DNA of 64,000 nucleotides from Pedobacter sp. L105 (GTDB lineage: Bacteria; Bacteroidota; Bacteroidia; Sphingobacteriales; Sphingobacteriaceae). The stretch covers positions 186,001 through 250,000 of the forward strand of contig NZ_LMUP01000007.1 in the NCBI RefSeq assembly GCF_009765875.1, given 5' to 3'. Positions 56,970 through 64,000 of the stretch are shown one piece after another (position 1 is the first letter of the stretch; every line of letters begins with the position of its first letter). Below the pieces are notes generated by a model. It was not told the origin of the DNA, searched no databases, and worked only from the letters and a program-made list of their open reading frames with translations. Made by a program: the position numbers and the translations under genes.

Positions 56970-57296
56970 GTAACCCTAAAGTTAGCTTAAAAATCATTAC
57001 GATTGTTGGGATGTATGGTATCGGTTCACCAATGATTACTTTTACGAGCAACAATATTCTGGGAGAAAAGTAAACGTTCTAACCCGCTAATTAAACTTAG
57101 AATTCTTTCCTTTGGCTACGTTTGTGCGATGCCGTCAAACGTTTTTAAACACAACACTAAAGCTGCAAACTCAAAATTATCCTGCATAATTAGCCCAATG
57201 TCCACCTAGGACATAAATTAACATAGCAATACTGCTCTGACTTAAATCATGAATTTAGAACTAATCACATTAAAGATCTAAACTAGATAGTTATCA
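56970..57296. other. Gap between integrase and nuclease-STAND genes
   Basis: These 327 bases contain no gene I can support. It must hold the promoter of the nuclease-STAND gene; no attachment-like repeat was recognised here. Confidence 0.4.
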
Positions 57297-58418
57297 CTAA
57301 AAGTACTCCAAATCAAGAACTATTCTCTCTGCCGCTTCAGTTTTTTTCTTGTCAACAATTTTAGCATACACTTGAGTGCTTTTTAGACTTTTATGTCCGA
57401 GCAATTTAGATAATGTAAAAATATCCGTTCCATACTCCAATTGTAAAGTTGCATAAGTATGCCTAAAACTGTGAAAAGTAATATTTTTATACACTCTCGC
57501 TCTATGTAACCAGGCAACAAAAAACGGTTTTAAGGACGAATATTTTAAGTTGTCAAAGACTATCTCATTCGGCTCTCCCCTTTTTCCAATAAGCTGTACA
57601 GCTTGATCAGAGATTGGTAATACTTCAGCATTTCCTGTTTTATCTTGAATATACTGCAAATAGTATTTACCAGGTACTCCTTTAATATTTGAATAAGTCA
57701 GTGCCTGCACATCAGAAAATCGTAGGCCAGTGAGTCCCGAAAAAAGAGCCGCTCTTTTCATCAAATCAGATGATGAAGGTGTAGACGCCAATCGCTGAAA
57801 TTCTTCGATTTCCAAACGATCCCGATGTGTTTCCTGGAGCTTAATAGGCAGAACAATTTTATACAAATCAACATCAATCAATCCTCTTTTAAATACCTCC
57901 TTAAGAACTGAACGAAATTTAGCAAAGTAATTAACTGCGGTGTTCTTACTTATCGCTTTCTCTCTGCTATTTAACCCAGGCCCACTTAACAAGAAGTTTT
58001 TGTAATCTTCACAGAGAAAGTCATTTAAATCACTCAACTTAATATCTTCCTCAGCGAAAGCTATAAAGTAACGAAGCGCCATCGCATGATTATCAGAGTC
58101 AGACCTTTGCTTCTTAATCGTAAACGCCCTGAAATGTTCTATAAAACTAGAATCTCTGATAGCATCAGACAAAAATCCAAATCTTCTATTTTGAATATCA
58201 ATCTGACGACTAGCACGTATAAATTCAACCAGATTTGATGTTTCCTTATTATGCAACCTTTCTGCGACATTAGATGGCTTATCAAAGGTAAATAGCTTTA
58301 GATACTCTGTTCGCTGCAACTTTCCCGTATAGGGGTTATAAATTGGCGGATAGTGATCCAGATAGATGGTATGCCTGGCTTTGGAAATGGCTTTACGTCG
58401 TATGGTAACCTTGGACAT
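57297..58418 (-). CDS. Tyrosine recombinase (phage-type integrase)
   Basis: A 373-residue site-specific recombinase with an N-terminal Arm-like region, a SAM-like core-binding domain (about 85-175) and the catalytic domain. Catalytic residues: R233 (GLTGLRFSD), H316 and R319 (HSFRHTYA), H342 (LLGHKS) and nucleophile Y351 (TQVYAK). It should integrate and excise the island using the direct repeats at 39396 and 59599. It follows the zinc-finger/helix-turn-helix gene with a 1-bp overlap. Confidence 0.93.
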   Translation of the reverse strand: MSKVTIRRKAISKARHTIYLDHYPPIYNPYTGKLQRTEYLKLFTFDKPSNVAERLHNKETSNLVEFIRASRQIDIQNRRFGFLSDAIRDSSFIEHFRAFTIKKQRSDSDNHAMALRYFIAFAEEDIKLSDLNDFLCEDYKNFLLSGPGLNSREKAISKNTAVNYFAKFRSVLKEVFKRGLIDVDLYKIVLPIKLQETHRDRLEIEEFQRLASTPSSSDLMKRAALFSGLTGLRFSDVQALTYSNIKGVPGKYYLQYIQDKTGNAEVLPISDQAVQLIGKRGEPNEIVFDNLKYSSLKPFFVAWLHRARVYKNITFHSFRHTYATLQLEYGTDIFTLSKLLGHKSLKSTQVYAKIVDKKKTEAAERIVLDLEYF

Positions 58419-58987
58419 TATTTTATATCGTTATTAAAAATTACATCAAGTTCTTTTTTTGCAACATAAGTATACCACCCATTTTTAAATTTTGATATCT
58501 TATGTCGTTTAATCAGCTGATACAAACCAGCCTCTGAAATTTTAAATTTCTTTTGTGCTTCTGCTATAGAATAGCTATCCCTTATCTTGGGCCTAACCAC
58601 GAGCTTCTCTTCAGGGAATTTAATCTGTTCTTTAATTTCAAACAATCGATCGATCTCCTTACGAGATATAACAGTTTTACGCACAGAGAGATTTACAGCA
58701 GCTAATTTCCCGTCTGCAATCATTCTATAGATCATTTTTGTTGATGTACTTAAAAGTTTAGCCGCGTTACTCACACTCAAAAAATATTTTCCCTGTAAAC
58801 TCTTAATCGGTTTATCTAGGATGGTTTGTACTTCCTGATCTGTGTCTTTCATTGCATTAACACGCAATCTTAGCTTATAACTTCTCTTATTGCATATTGC
58901 GCTACAAAACCGCATTACTGTTGTTTTAGCATCAAATATTCCTTTGCAATGCTCACAAATCCTCTTCACTGTAAAATTCGAACTCAT
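58418..58987 (-). CDS. Zinc-finger and excisionase-like helix-turn-helix protein
   Basis: A 189-residue protein. Residues 11-32 form a CxxC...CxxxC zinc-binding pattern (C11, C14, C28, C32). Two MerR/excisionase-type helix-turn-helix segments follow: [20 protein letters not shown] (about 68-87) and [20 protein letters not shown] (about 140-159). It overlaps the integrase gene by one base (TAATG), so they are co-expressed. It most likely acts as a recombination directionality factor or regulator for the integrase. Confidence 0.8.
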   Translation of the reverse strand: MSSNFTVKRICEHCKGIFDAKTTVMRFCSAICNKRSYKLRLRVNAMKDTDQEVQTILDKPIKSLQGKYFLSVSNAAKLLSTSTKMIYRMIADGKLAAVNLSVRKTVISRKEIDRLFEIKEQIKFPEEKLVVRPKIRDSYSIAEAQKKFKISEAGLYQLIKRHKISKFKNGWYTYVAKKELDVIFNNDIK

Positions 58988-59220
58988 ATTCTAAATAAAA
59001 TTTGGTATTCGCATAGTAACCTACACGAGCCATTAAATCATATCGTGATAAATACTAAAATGCTTTATTCATCGATACAATGAGATATAAGAACACTTGA
59101 AATTACAGCGGAATTCCATAATAAAAGCTTCTAATCTTCCGCAAACGTAAAAAAAACATTCCAATTACAACGCATCCGTTGTACAACATCTAAGTTGTTT
59201 ACCCTTCTTTTACGCTTCCA

Positions 59221-59457
59221 ATGGAAAAGGAAACCCTACTTAAAGATCTTGGTGCCAGGATACGTGAAATACGTAATAAGAAGGGTATTTCTCAAAAACA
59301 ACTTGCCTATTCCATTGGCAAAGACCAACAATCTGTGCAAAGATTAGAAGCTGGCAATATAAACCCAACCTATTATTATCTCTATGAAATAGCTGATGGT
59401 CTGGAAGTCGATCTTGAGGTTTTAATCAAAAGAGAAGGTGCTGACTCCACTGAATAG
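59221..59457 (+). CDS. XRE-family transcriptional regulator
   Basis: A 78-residue helix-turn-helix protein (GARIREIRNKKGISQKQLAY, then SIGKDQQSVQRLEAGNINPT). Length is that of a single-domain XRE regulator. It is divergent from the excisionase-like gene and near the right island end, so it likely controls integration genes. Its C-terminus differs from the XRE remnants at 45604 and 50817. Confidence 0.88.
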   Translation: MEKETLLKDLGARIREIRNKKGISQKQLAYSIGKDQQSVQRLEAGNINPTYYYLYEIADGLEVDLEVLIKREGADSTE

Positions 59458-59598
59458 AACCTTTGCGATGTAAAACCTCTCAAATCATCTTTTGTTATTT
59501 ACCCTTATTTTGATCAAATAAGCATTAATAAGTATATATAAGCATCGATAAGAGACGATAACTAACTATAAAATTTGGCGATATTAGATAAGCTGTCT

Positions 59599-59620
59599 GA
59601 GGTACAAATGAGGTACAAAA
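59599..59620. repeat. Right direct repeat of the island (attR candidate)
   Basis: The 22-base sequence gaggtacaaat, then g, then aggtacaaaa matches the left copy except for one base. It lies 139 bp past the mnmE stop, so integration was downstream of, not inside, mnmE. Confidence 0.65.
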
Positions 59621-59686
59621 AATTCTAACAACACGATAAAAATCATTTTACGATCGCAAATTTAACTTTAAAAGTATTAAAATAAT

Positions 59687-59749
59687 AAATAAGACTTTTT
59701 ATTTTCATAAATAAGTCTTATTTTTAAATAAAAAAGACATTTTTTATTT
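59687..59749 (-). terminator. Two hairpins downstream of mnmE
   Basis: Next to the mnmE stop, 59726-59749 has perfect 10-base arms (aaataaaaaa / ttttttattt, 4-base loop). Beyond it, 59687-59723 has arms aaataagact / agtcttattt. Both are AT-rich and suit transcription termination of mnmE. Confidence 0.6.
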
Positions 59750-59758
59750 AAAAATAAA

Positions 59759-61129
59759 CTATTTCCCAATGCAAAACTTACTGAATATATTCTCCAGCAA
59801 ATCGTCAGTAGTAACCTTCCCTGTAATCTCACCTAAATAATACAGTGCCTGCTTAATATCAATCGCCAAAAAATCTGAAGTAACCGGATTAATCAACCCT
59901 TCAGAAACACTATTCAATGAATCCTGAGTCCTTCTCAATGCCTCCACATGCCTGATATTCGTCACCATAGTATGGCTTTCCGATAACTTATCCCCTACTG
60001 CTGTTTCATACAGCAAATCTTTCAGTTCTTCTATCTTTTGGTTCTCCCTTGCAGAAATTGCGATAAACTGGATATCCGAAGGTAAATTCAATTCCTTGAT
60101 CCTGTCACTGTAAGTCAGGTCCATCTTATTCGCTACTGCGATAAAAGCCACTCCTGGCTGATGCAAACGGGCGATATCTTCATGTATTTCTTTTGCAGTA
60201 AGGTTAACCACATCAAACAAATAAACCAAAACGGCCGACTGGCTGATTTTCTGCATGGTCTTCTCCACACCAATAGCCTCAATCGTATCTGTAGCTTCGC
60301 GTATGCCCGCCGTATCGATCAAACGAAAGTTTATACCTTTGATATTTAAAACTTCCTCAATCGTGTCCCTTGTCGTTCCTGCGATCTCACTGACAATCGC
60401 ACGGTCGTCATTTAATAAAGCGTTCAGCAAAGTCGACTTTCCTGCATTAGGCCTGCCGGCAATCACTGTATTGATCCCCTCTTTGATCACATTTCCCAAT
60501 TCAAAAGAACGGATCAGCTTATTCAACACAAGGGTGATCTTATTGATCAGCGCCTGTAACTGATCTCTATTCGCAAACTCCACATCTTCTTCAGAGAAAT
60601 CCAATTCCAGTTCTATCATCGAAGCAAAATGGATCAGTTGTTCCCGCAACACATTCAACTCTGTGCTGAAACCTCCGCGCAACTGGTTCATCGCTACACT
60701 ATGTGCTGCCTGTGAATCTGAAGAAATCAGATCTGCCACCGCTTCTGCCTGTGAAAGATCCATTGCGCCATTTAAAAAAGCACGTAAGGTAAACTCACCT
60801 GGCTTAGCTGCCGAAGCCCCTTTCCTGATCAATAAATTAATAATCTGCTGGATGATATAATTGGAACCATGGCACGAGATTTCTACCACATTCTCTTTGG
60901 TGTACGATTTAGGGCCTACAAAAAGACTGACCACTACTTCATCAATCACGATGTCGCCATCTTTGATCAATCCGAAATGAAGTGTATGTGTAGGCTGCAC
61001 CAATAGATCTTTACCACTGAAAACGGAATTGGTGATTGCAATTGCATCTTTCCCTGACAAGCGGATCACTCCGATAGCACCCGATCCGGTCGGGGTTGAT
61101 AAAGCAACTATTGTTTCATTTGTGATCAT
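59759..61129 (-). CDS. mnmE: tRNA modification GTPase MnmE
   Basis: A 456-residue GTPase that with MnmG adds the (carboxymethyl)aminomethyl group to U34 of certain tRNAs. The ATG giving MITNETIVALSTPTG is the correct start; an upstream ATG adds ten residues. It shows the N-terminal folate-binding domain, the G domain with GRPNAGKSTLLN, GTTRDTIEE, DTAGIRE and NKMD, and the C-terminal FCIGK with the catalytic cysteine. The gene is intact, so the neighbouring island did not disrupt it. Confidence 0.97.
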   Translation of the reverse strand: MITNETIVALSTPTGSGAIGVIRLSGKDAIAITNSVFSGKDLLVQPTHTLHFGLIKDGDIVIDEVVVSLFVGPKSYTKENVVEISCHGSNYIIQQIINLLIRKGASAAKPGEFTLRAFLNGAMDLSQAEAVADLISSDSQAAHSVAMNQLRGGFSTELNVLREQLIHFASMIELELDFSEEDVEFANRDQLQALINKITLVLNKLIRSFELGNVIKEGINTVIAGRPNAGKSTLLNALLNDDRAIVSEIAGTTRDTIEEVLNIKGINFRLIDTAGIREATDTIEAIGVEKTMQKISQSAVLVYLFDVVNLTAKEIHEDIARLHQPGVAFIAVANKMDLTYSDRIKELNLPSDIQFIAISARENQKIEELKDLLYETAVGDKLSESHTMVTNIRHVEALRRTQDSLNSVSEGLINPVTSDFLAIDIKQALYYLGEITGKVTTDDLLENIFSKFCIGK

Positions 61130-61385
61130 ACGGCAGAGCTTAAGTGGAATAAGCCGCAAATGTACCCAAATAGAATAACCTTTCTTTGATTACCAGGCGA
61201 AATTAACACCGCAATTACATTTATACGGAAGCAGTAAAAGGAGTTCCAGACAATCTTTTGACGGGCTTTAGACGTAGTAAAAGCTGTCCGGCGCAGCAAG
61301 AAACTATTGGTAACTGCTGGTGCTTGAATTTCGCTAAACACCAGCAGTAACGAGTATAATTTTTAAAGTATCATTCCAAAAACAG

Positions 61386-63167
61386 TTACATCCTTTCCGG
61401 AACTGCTATCCCAAGGATGCGCATCCCTGCTTTCAGTATATTCGCAGTTACCCAGCTCAGGTTTAGCCTGTGCTGTTTTAACTGTTCATCTTCTTCTTTA
61501 ACGATCGGTGGAATTTCATGATAAAACTTATTGAACATCTTGGCCACTTCGTAAATGTAATTGGCTAAACTTGCCGGGCTAAATGACTTCGCCGCAGCAG
61601 CGATTTCCGATGGATATTTTGCCAGTAAGATGATCATTTCCAGCTCAGTCTCTGATAAGGAAATGTAATTATCTACCTGTACGCCTTGTTTAAATTCAGC
61701 TTTGCTCAACAACGATTTGATACGTGCATGGGTATACTGAATAAAAGGACCTGTATTGCCCTGGAAATCTATAGATTCTGCCGGATCAAATAACAAACGT
61801 TTCTTAGGCTCAACTTTCAGCAGAAAGTACTTCAAAGCACCCATCCCGATGTTATAATACAGCTGCTCTTTTTCTTCCTCACTAAAATTATCTACCTTGC
61901 CTAAGGCTTCGGTTTTCTGCCTTGCCGTCAACACCATTTCGGCGATCAGGTCGTCTGCATCAACCACTGTACCTTCACGGGATTTCATTTTTCCGCTTGG
62001 CAGATCTACCATACCATAAGATAAATGATACAATCCCTTCGACCAGCTTTTGCCCAGTTTATCCAGGATCAGGAACAATACCTTAAAATGATAATCCTGT
62101 TCGTTACCTACCACATAGATCGACTCATCCATACCAAAGTCATCATATTTCATTTGGGCAGTACCCAGATCCTGTGTGATATACACAGAAGTCCCATCGG
62201 CACGCAAAACCAGCTTCTGATCAAGGCCATCGGCAGTCAGGTCTATCCAAACAGACCCGTCTTCCTTTTTAAAGAAAACACCCTTTGCCAGTCCTTCTTC
62301 TACGGTATCTTTTCCTAACAGATAGGTGTTGCTCTCGTAATAATATTTATCAAAATCTACACCCAGGTTTTTGTAGGTTACGTCGAAACCTTCATATACC
62401 CAGCCGTTCATTGTTTTCCAGAGGTCAATTACTTCAGCATCGCCAGATTCCCAGGCTAAAAGCATGGCCTGCGCCTGTTTGATCAGCGGAGCATTCTTTT
62501 TAGCTTCATCTTCTGTTTGTCCCTGAAGTTTAAGGGTTTCGATCTCTTTTTTATATTCTTTATCAAAGATCACATAATACTTACCTACCAGGTGATCTCC
62601 TTTTAATCCTGAGCTCAGTGGAGTTTCTCCGTTTCCCCATTTCTGCCAGGCCAGCATCGACTTACAGATATGAATACCCCTGTCGTTCACCAGGTTTACT
62701 TTAAACACTTCCGAACCATTTGCTTTTAGCAACTCCGAAACGGAATAGCCGAGCAGGTTATTACGCACATGCCCCAGGTGAAGCGGTTTATTGGTATTTG
62801 GAGAAGAATATTCTACCATTACTTTTTTGCCATTAGCCGCGATGGTACCAAATTCTGGTTTCAACAATTCGGTATTCAGCAGGCTTACCCAATAAGAATT
62901 ATTAATACTCAGGTTTAAAAATCCTTTCACTACATTAAAGGCAACTACATCCTCTACATGCTCCAGCAGGTATTCACCCAGATCGCTGGCCGTTACTTCT
63001 GGTGATTTTTTAGAAAAGCGCACTACAGGAAATACAACGATAGTAATTTGTCCTTCAAACTCGCTACGCGTGTCCTGCAGACTGATTTGTGCTTCAGGAA
63101 GATCCTGATGGTATAGTTTTTTAACTGCTTCAATGGTTGCAGTTACAATATGTTGTTCGATATTCAT
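61386..63167 (-). CDS. argS: Arginyl-tRNA synthetase
   Basis: A 593-residue class I synthetase charging tRNA-Arg. It has the HIGH-like KPLHLGHVRNN near residue 132 and the KMSK region as SGKMKSREGT near 395. QNTGPFIQYTHARIKSLL (with F for the usual L) and the C-terminal anticodon-binding DALR domain ending GIAVPERM are typical. It starts 5 bp after the stop of the arginase-family gene, so the two form an operon. Confidence 0.97.
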   Translation of the reverse strand: MNIEQHIVTATIEAVKKLYHQDLPEAQISLQDTRSEFEGQITIVVFPVVRFSKKSPEVTASDLGEYLLEHVEDVVAFNVVKGFLNLSINNSYWVSLLNTELLKPEFGTIAANGKKVMVEYSSPNTNKPLHLGHVRNNLLGYSVSELLKANGSEVFKVNLVNDRGIHICKSMLAWQKWGNGETPLSSGLKGDHLVGKYYVIFDKEYKKEIETLKLQGQTEDEAKKNAPLIKQAQAMLLAWESGDAEVIDLWKTMNGWVYEGFDVTYKNLGVDFDKYYYESNTYLLGKDTVEEGLAKGVFFKKEDGSVWIDLTADGLDQKLVLRADGTSVYITQDLGTAQMKYDDFGMDESIYVVGNEQDYHFKVLFLILDKLGKSWSKGLYHLSYGMVDLPSGKMKSREGTVVDADDLIAEMVLTARQKTEALGKVDNFSEEEKEQLYYNIGMGALKYFLLKVEPKKRLLFDPAESIDFQGNTGPFIQYTHARIKSLLSKAEFKQGVQVDNYISLSETELEMIILLAKYPSEIAAAAKSFSPASLANYIYEVAKMFNKFYHEIPPIVKEEDEQLKQHRLNLSWVTANILKAGMRILGIAVPERM

Positions 63168-63172
63168 AATTC

Positions 63173-64000
63173 TTATTCGTTTCTAAAGGCATTGGTAGCC
63201 TTAATTAAAATCTCAAAGGCATGTTCTGCCATTTGATTTTCGCGGTCGAGCGTAGGGTTTACTTCTACGATCTCAAAACAACATACTTTATGGTATGCCA
63301 GGAACCGCGACATCAGGTTACCAGCTTCACGCTCTGTAAGCCCCTGTGCTACAGGGGTGCCCGTTCCTCTTGAAGCTGTAGGATCCAGGGAATCTACATC
63401 AAAAGAAATATAGATCAGGTCGCAGTGGTCGAGGTATTGTAAAGTATCGATCACTACCCTTTCTACCCCTCTTTTTCTTAATTCCGCGGTGGTAAAGTTC
63501 TTGACTTTATTTTTCTTAATCAAAGATTCTTCAGGTTTTTCCATATCTCTGGCAGAAATCAGTACCAGATCACGATAATTGATCTTCGGTGCTATTTTAC
63601 CTACATTTTTCAGCTGGTACCAATAATTCAATGTTTCCTGGTCCAGGTTGTTCACTTTCGACTCCAGATTATCCTCATCCAGCACCATCGCCAATGGCAT
63701 TCCGTGCATATTTCCGGAGGGTGTAGTATAGGGAGAATGCAGATCTGCGTGGGCATCGATCCAGATTACCCCGAGTTTAGCTTTAGGATTGGCTTTTTTT
63801 ATTCCTGTAATCGTTCCCGCAGCTGTACTATGGTCGCCGGCCAGTACTACAGGAAATTCATGTTTACCCAGAGTTTCTTCCACCTGCTCTGCCACTCTTT
63901 CCACCATGGTTAAAATACCTGAAATCCGCTTGGCATAAGGGCTGCCGCTGCTTTCAAGCAATAAATGGTTCTCATTGGGCACTTCTACAGACTTGTGCGT
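63173..64000 (-). CDS. Arginase/agmatinase-family protein, 5' end outside the window
   Basis: The frame is open to the window edge, so the start is missing; about 275 residues are visible. The manganese-binding motifs are VLAGDHSTAAG, VIWIDAHADLHSP and YISFDVDSLDPTASRGTG, and the end shows CFEIVEVNPTLD. This is typical of arginases (RocF-like), which hydrolyse arginine to ornithine and urea. An agmatinase or formiminoglutamase cannot be fully excluded. It precedes argS with a 5-bp gap. Confidence 0.88.
   Translation of the reverse strand, partial: THKSVEVPNENHLLLESSGSPYAKRISGILTMVERVAEQVEETLGKHEFPVVLAGDHSTAAGTITGIKKANPKAKLGVIWIDAHADLHSPYTTPSGNMHGMPLAMVLDEDNLESKVNNLDQETLNYWYQLKNVGKIAPKINYRDLVLISARDMEKPEESLIKKNKVKNFTTAELRKRGVERVVIDTLQYLDHCDLIYISFDVDSLDPTASRGTGTPVAQGLTEREAGNLMSRFLAYHKVCCFEIVEVNPTLDRENQMAEHAFEILIKATNAFRNE

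Noticed and set aside
59759-61129. Island inserted in the 3' end of mnmE, as SGI1 does
   Set aside because: mnmE ends intact with FCIGK and stop, and I see no copy of its last bases near 39.4 kb. The direct repeats lie about 140 bp downstream instead.
1-64000. CRISPR array, rRNA operon or complete insertion sequence
   Set aside because: No regularly spaced repeats, rRNA-like stretches or transposase genes were seen; only the IS-end-like hairpin at 39241-39307.

Overview
The window looks like a chromosomal segment of a Bacteroidota bacterium, most probably a Pedobacter-like member of the Sphingobacteriaceae. Evidence: a classic SusC/SusD pair, a TonB-dependent beta-barrel protein beside a LytS/LytTR pair, short cytoplasmic Crp-like regulators, a secreted GH29 fucosidase, weak or absent Shine-Dalgarno sequences and a TAnnTTTG-type promoter. 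The genus is inferred, not proven.

Region 1 (1-33 kb) is a mosaic of small metabolic and regulatory units: the end of a DUF3472 protein, four SDR oxidoreductases, two Crp-like and two AraC regulators, two TetR regulators each next to an MFS exporter, an M1 aminopeptidase, a GH29 fucosidase, an Fe-S photolyase-like protein, an FAD hydroxylase, a zinc alcohol dehydrogenase, a LytS/LytTR pair divergent from an outer-membrane receptor, and a luciferase-like flavoprotein. Two units stand out. One is a tightly packed ECF sigma / small protein / ClpP-paralogue cluster (14.3-15.8 kb). The other is a TetR-centred regulon (15.9-19.4 kb) with a 48-bp perfect palindrome and a second related operator.

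Region 2 (33-39.3 kb) holds a frameshifted small membrane protein, an AT-rich leader with GTGTA...TACAC palindromes and a decayed receptor leader, then susC-susD. A 30-bp-arm perfect hairpin with IS-end-like sequence follows.

Region 3 (39.4-59.6 kb) is an integrated accessory island. It is bounded by near-identical 22-bp direct repeats (39396 and 59599) and carries a tyrosine integrase, an excisionase-like DNA-binding protein and an XRE regulator at the right end. Its cargo looks like a defence island: a zeta-toxin-like kinase with a small partner, the 3' stump of a DUF2326 ATPase gene, a YobI-type membrane P-loop NTPase, an unrecognised three-gene operon (213 aa protein, 90 aa two-TM protein, 1276 aa NACHT/STAND-like ATPase), and a 1956 aa protein combining a predicted PD-(D/E)XK (DUF4297-like) nuclease with a STAND ATPase and a long C-terminal region. 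Between the modules lie degenerate tRNA-half/att-like scars and repeated remnants of an XRE-type gene, so the island appears to have been built by successive integrations.

Region 4 (59.7-64 kb) returns to core chromosome: mnmE, argS and the 3' part of an arginase-family gene. No rRNA, intact tRNA, CRISPR array or complete insertion sequence was seen.
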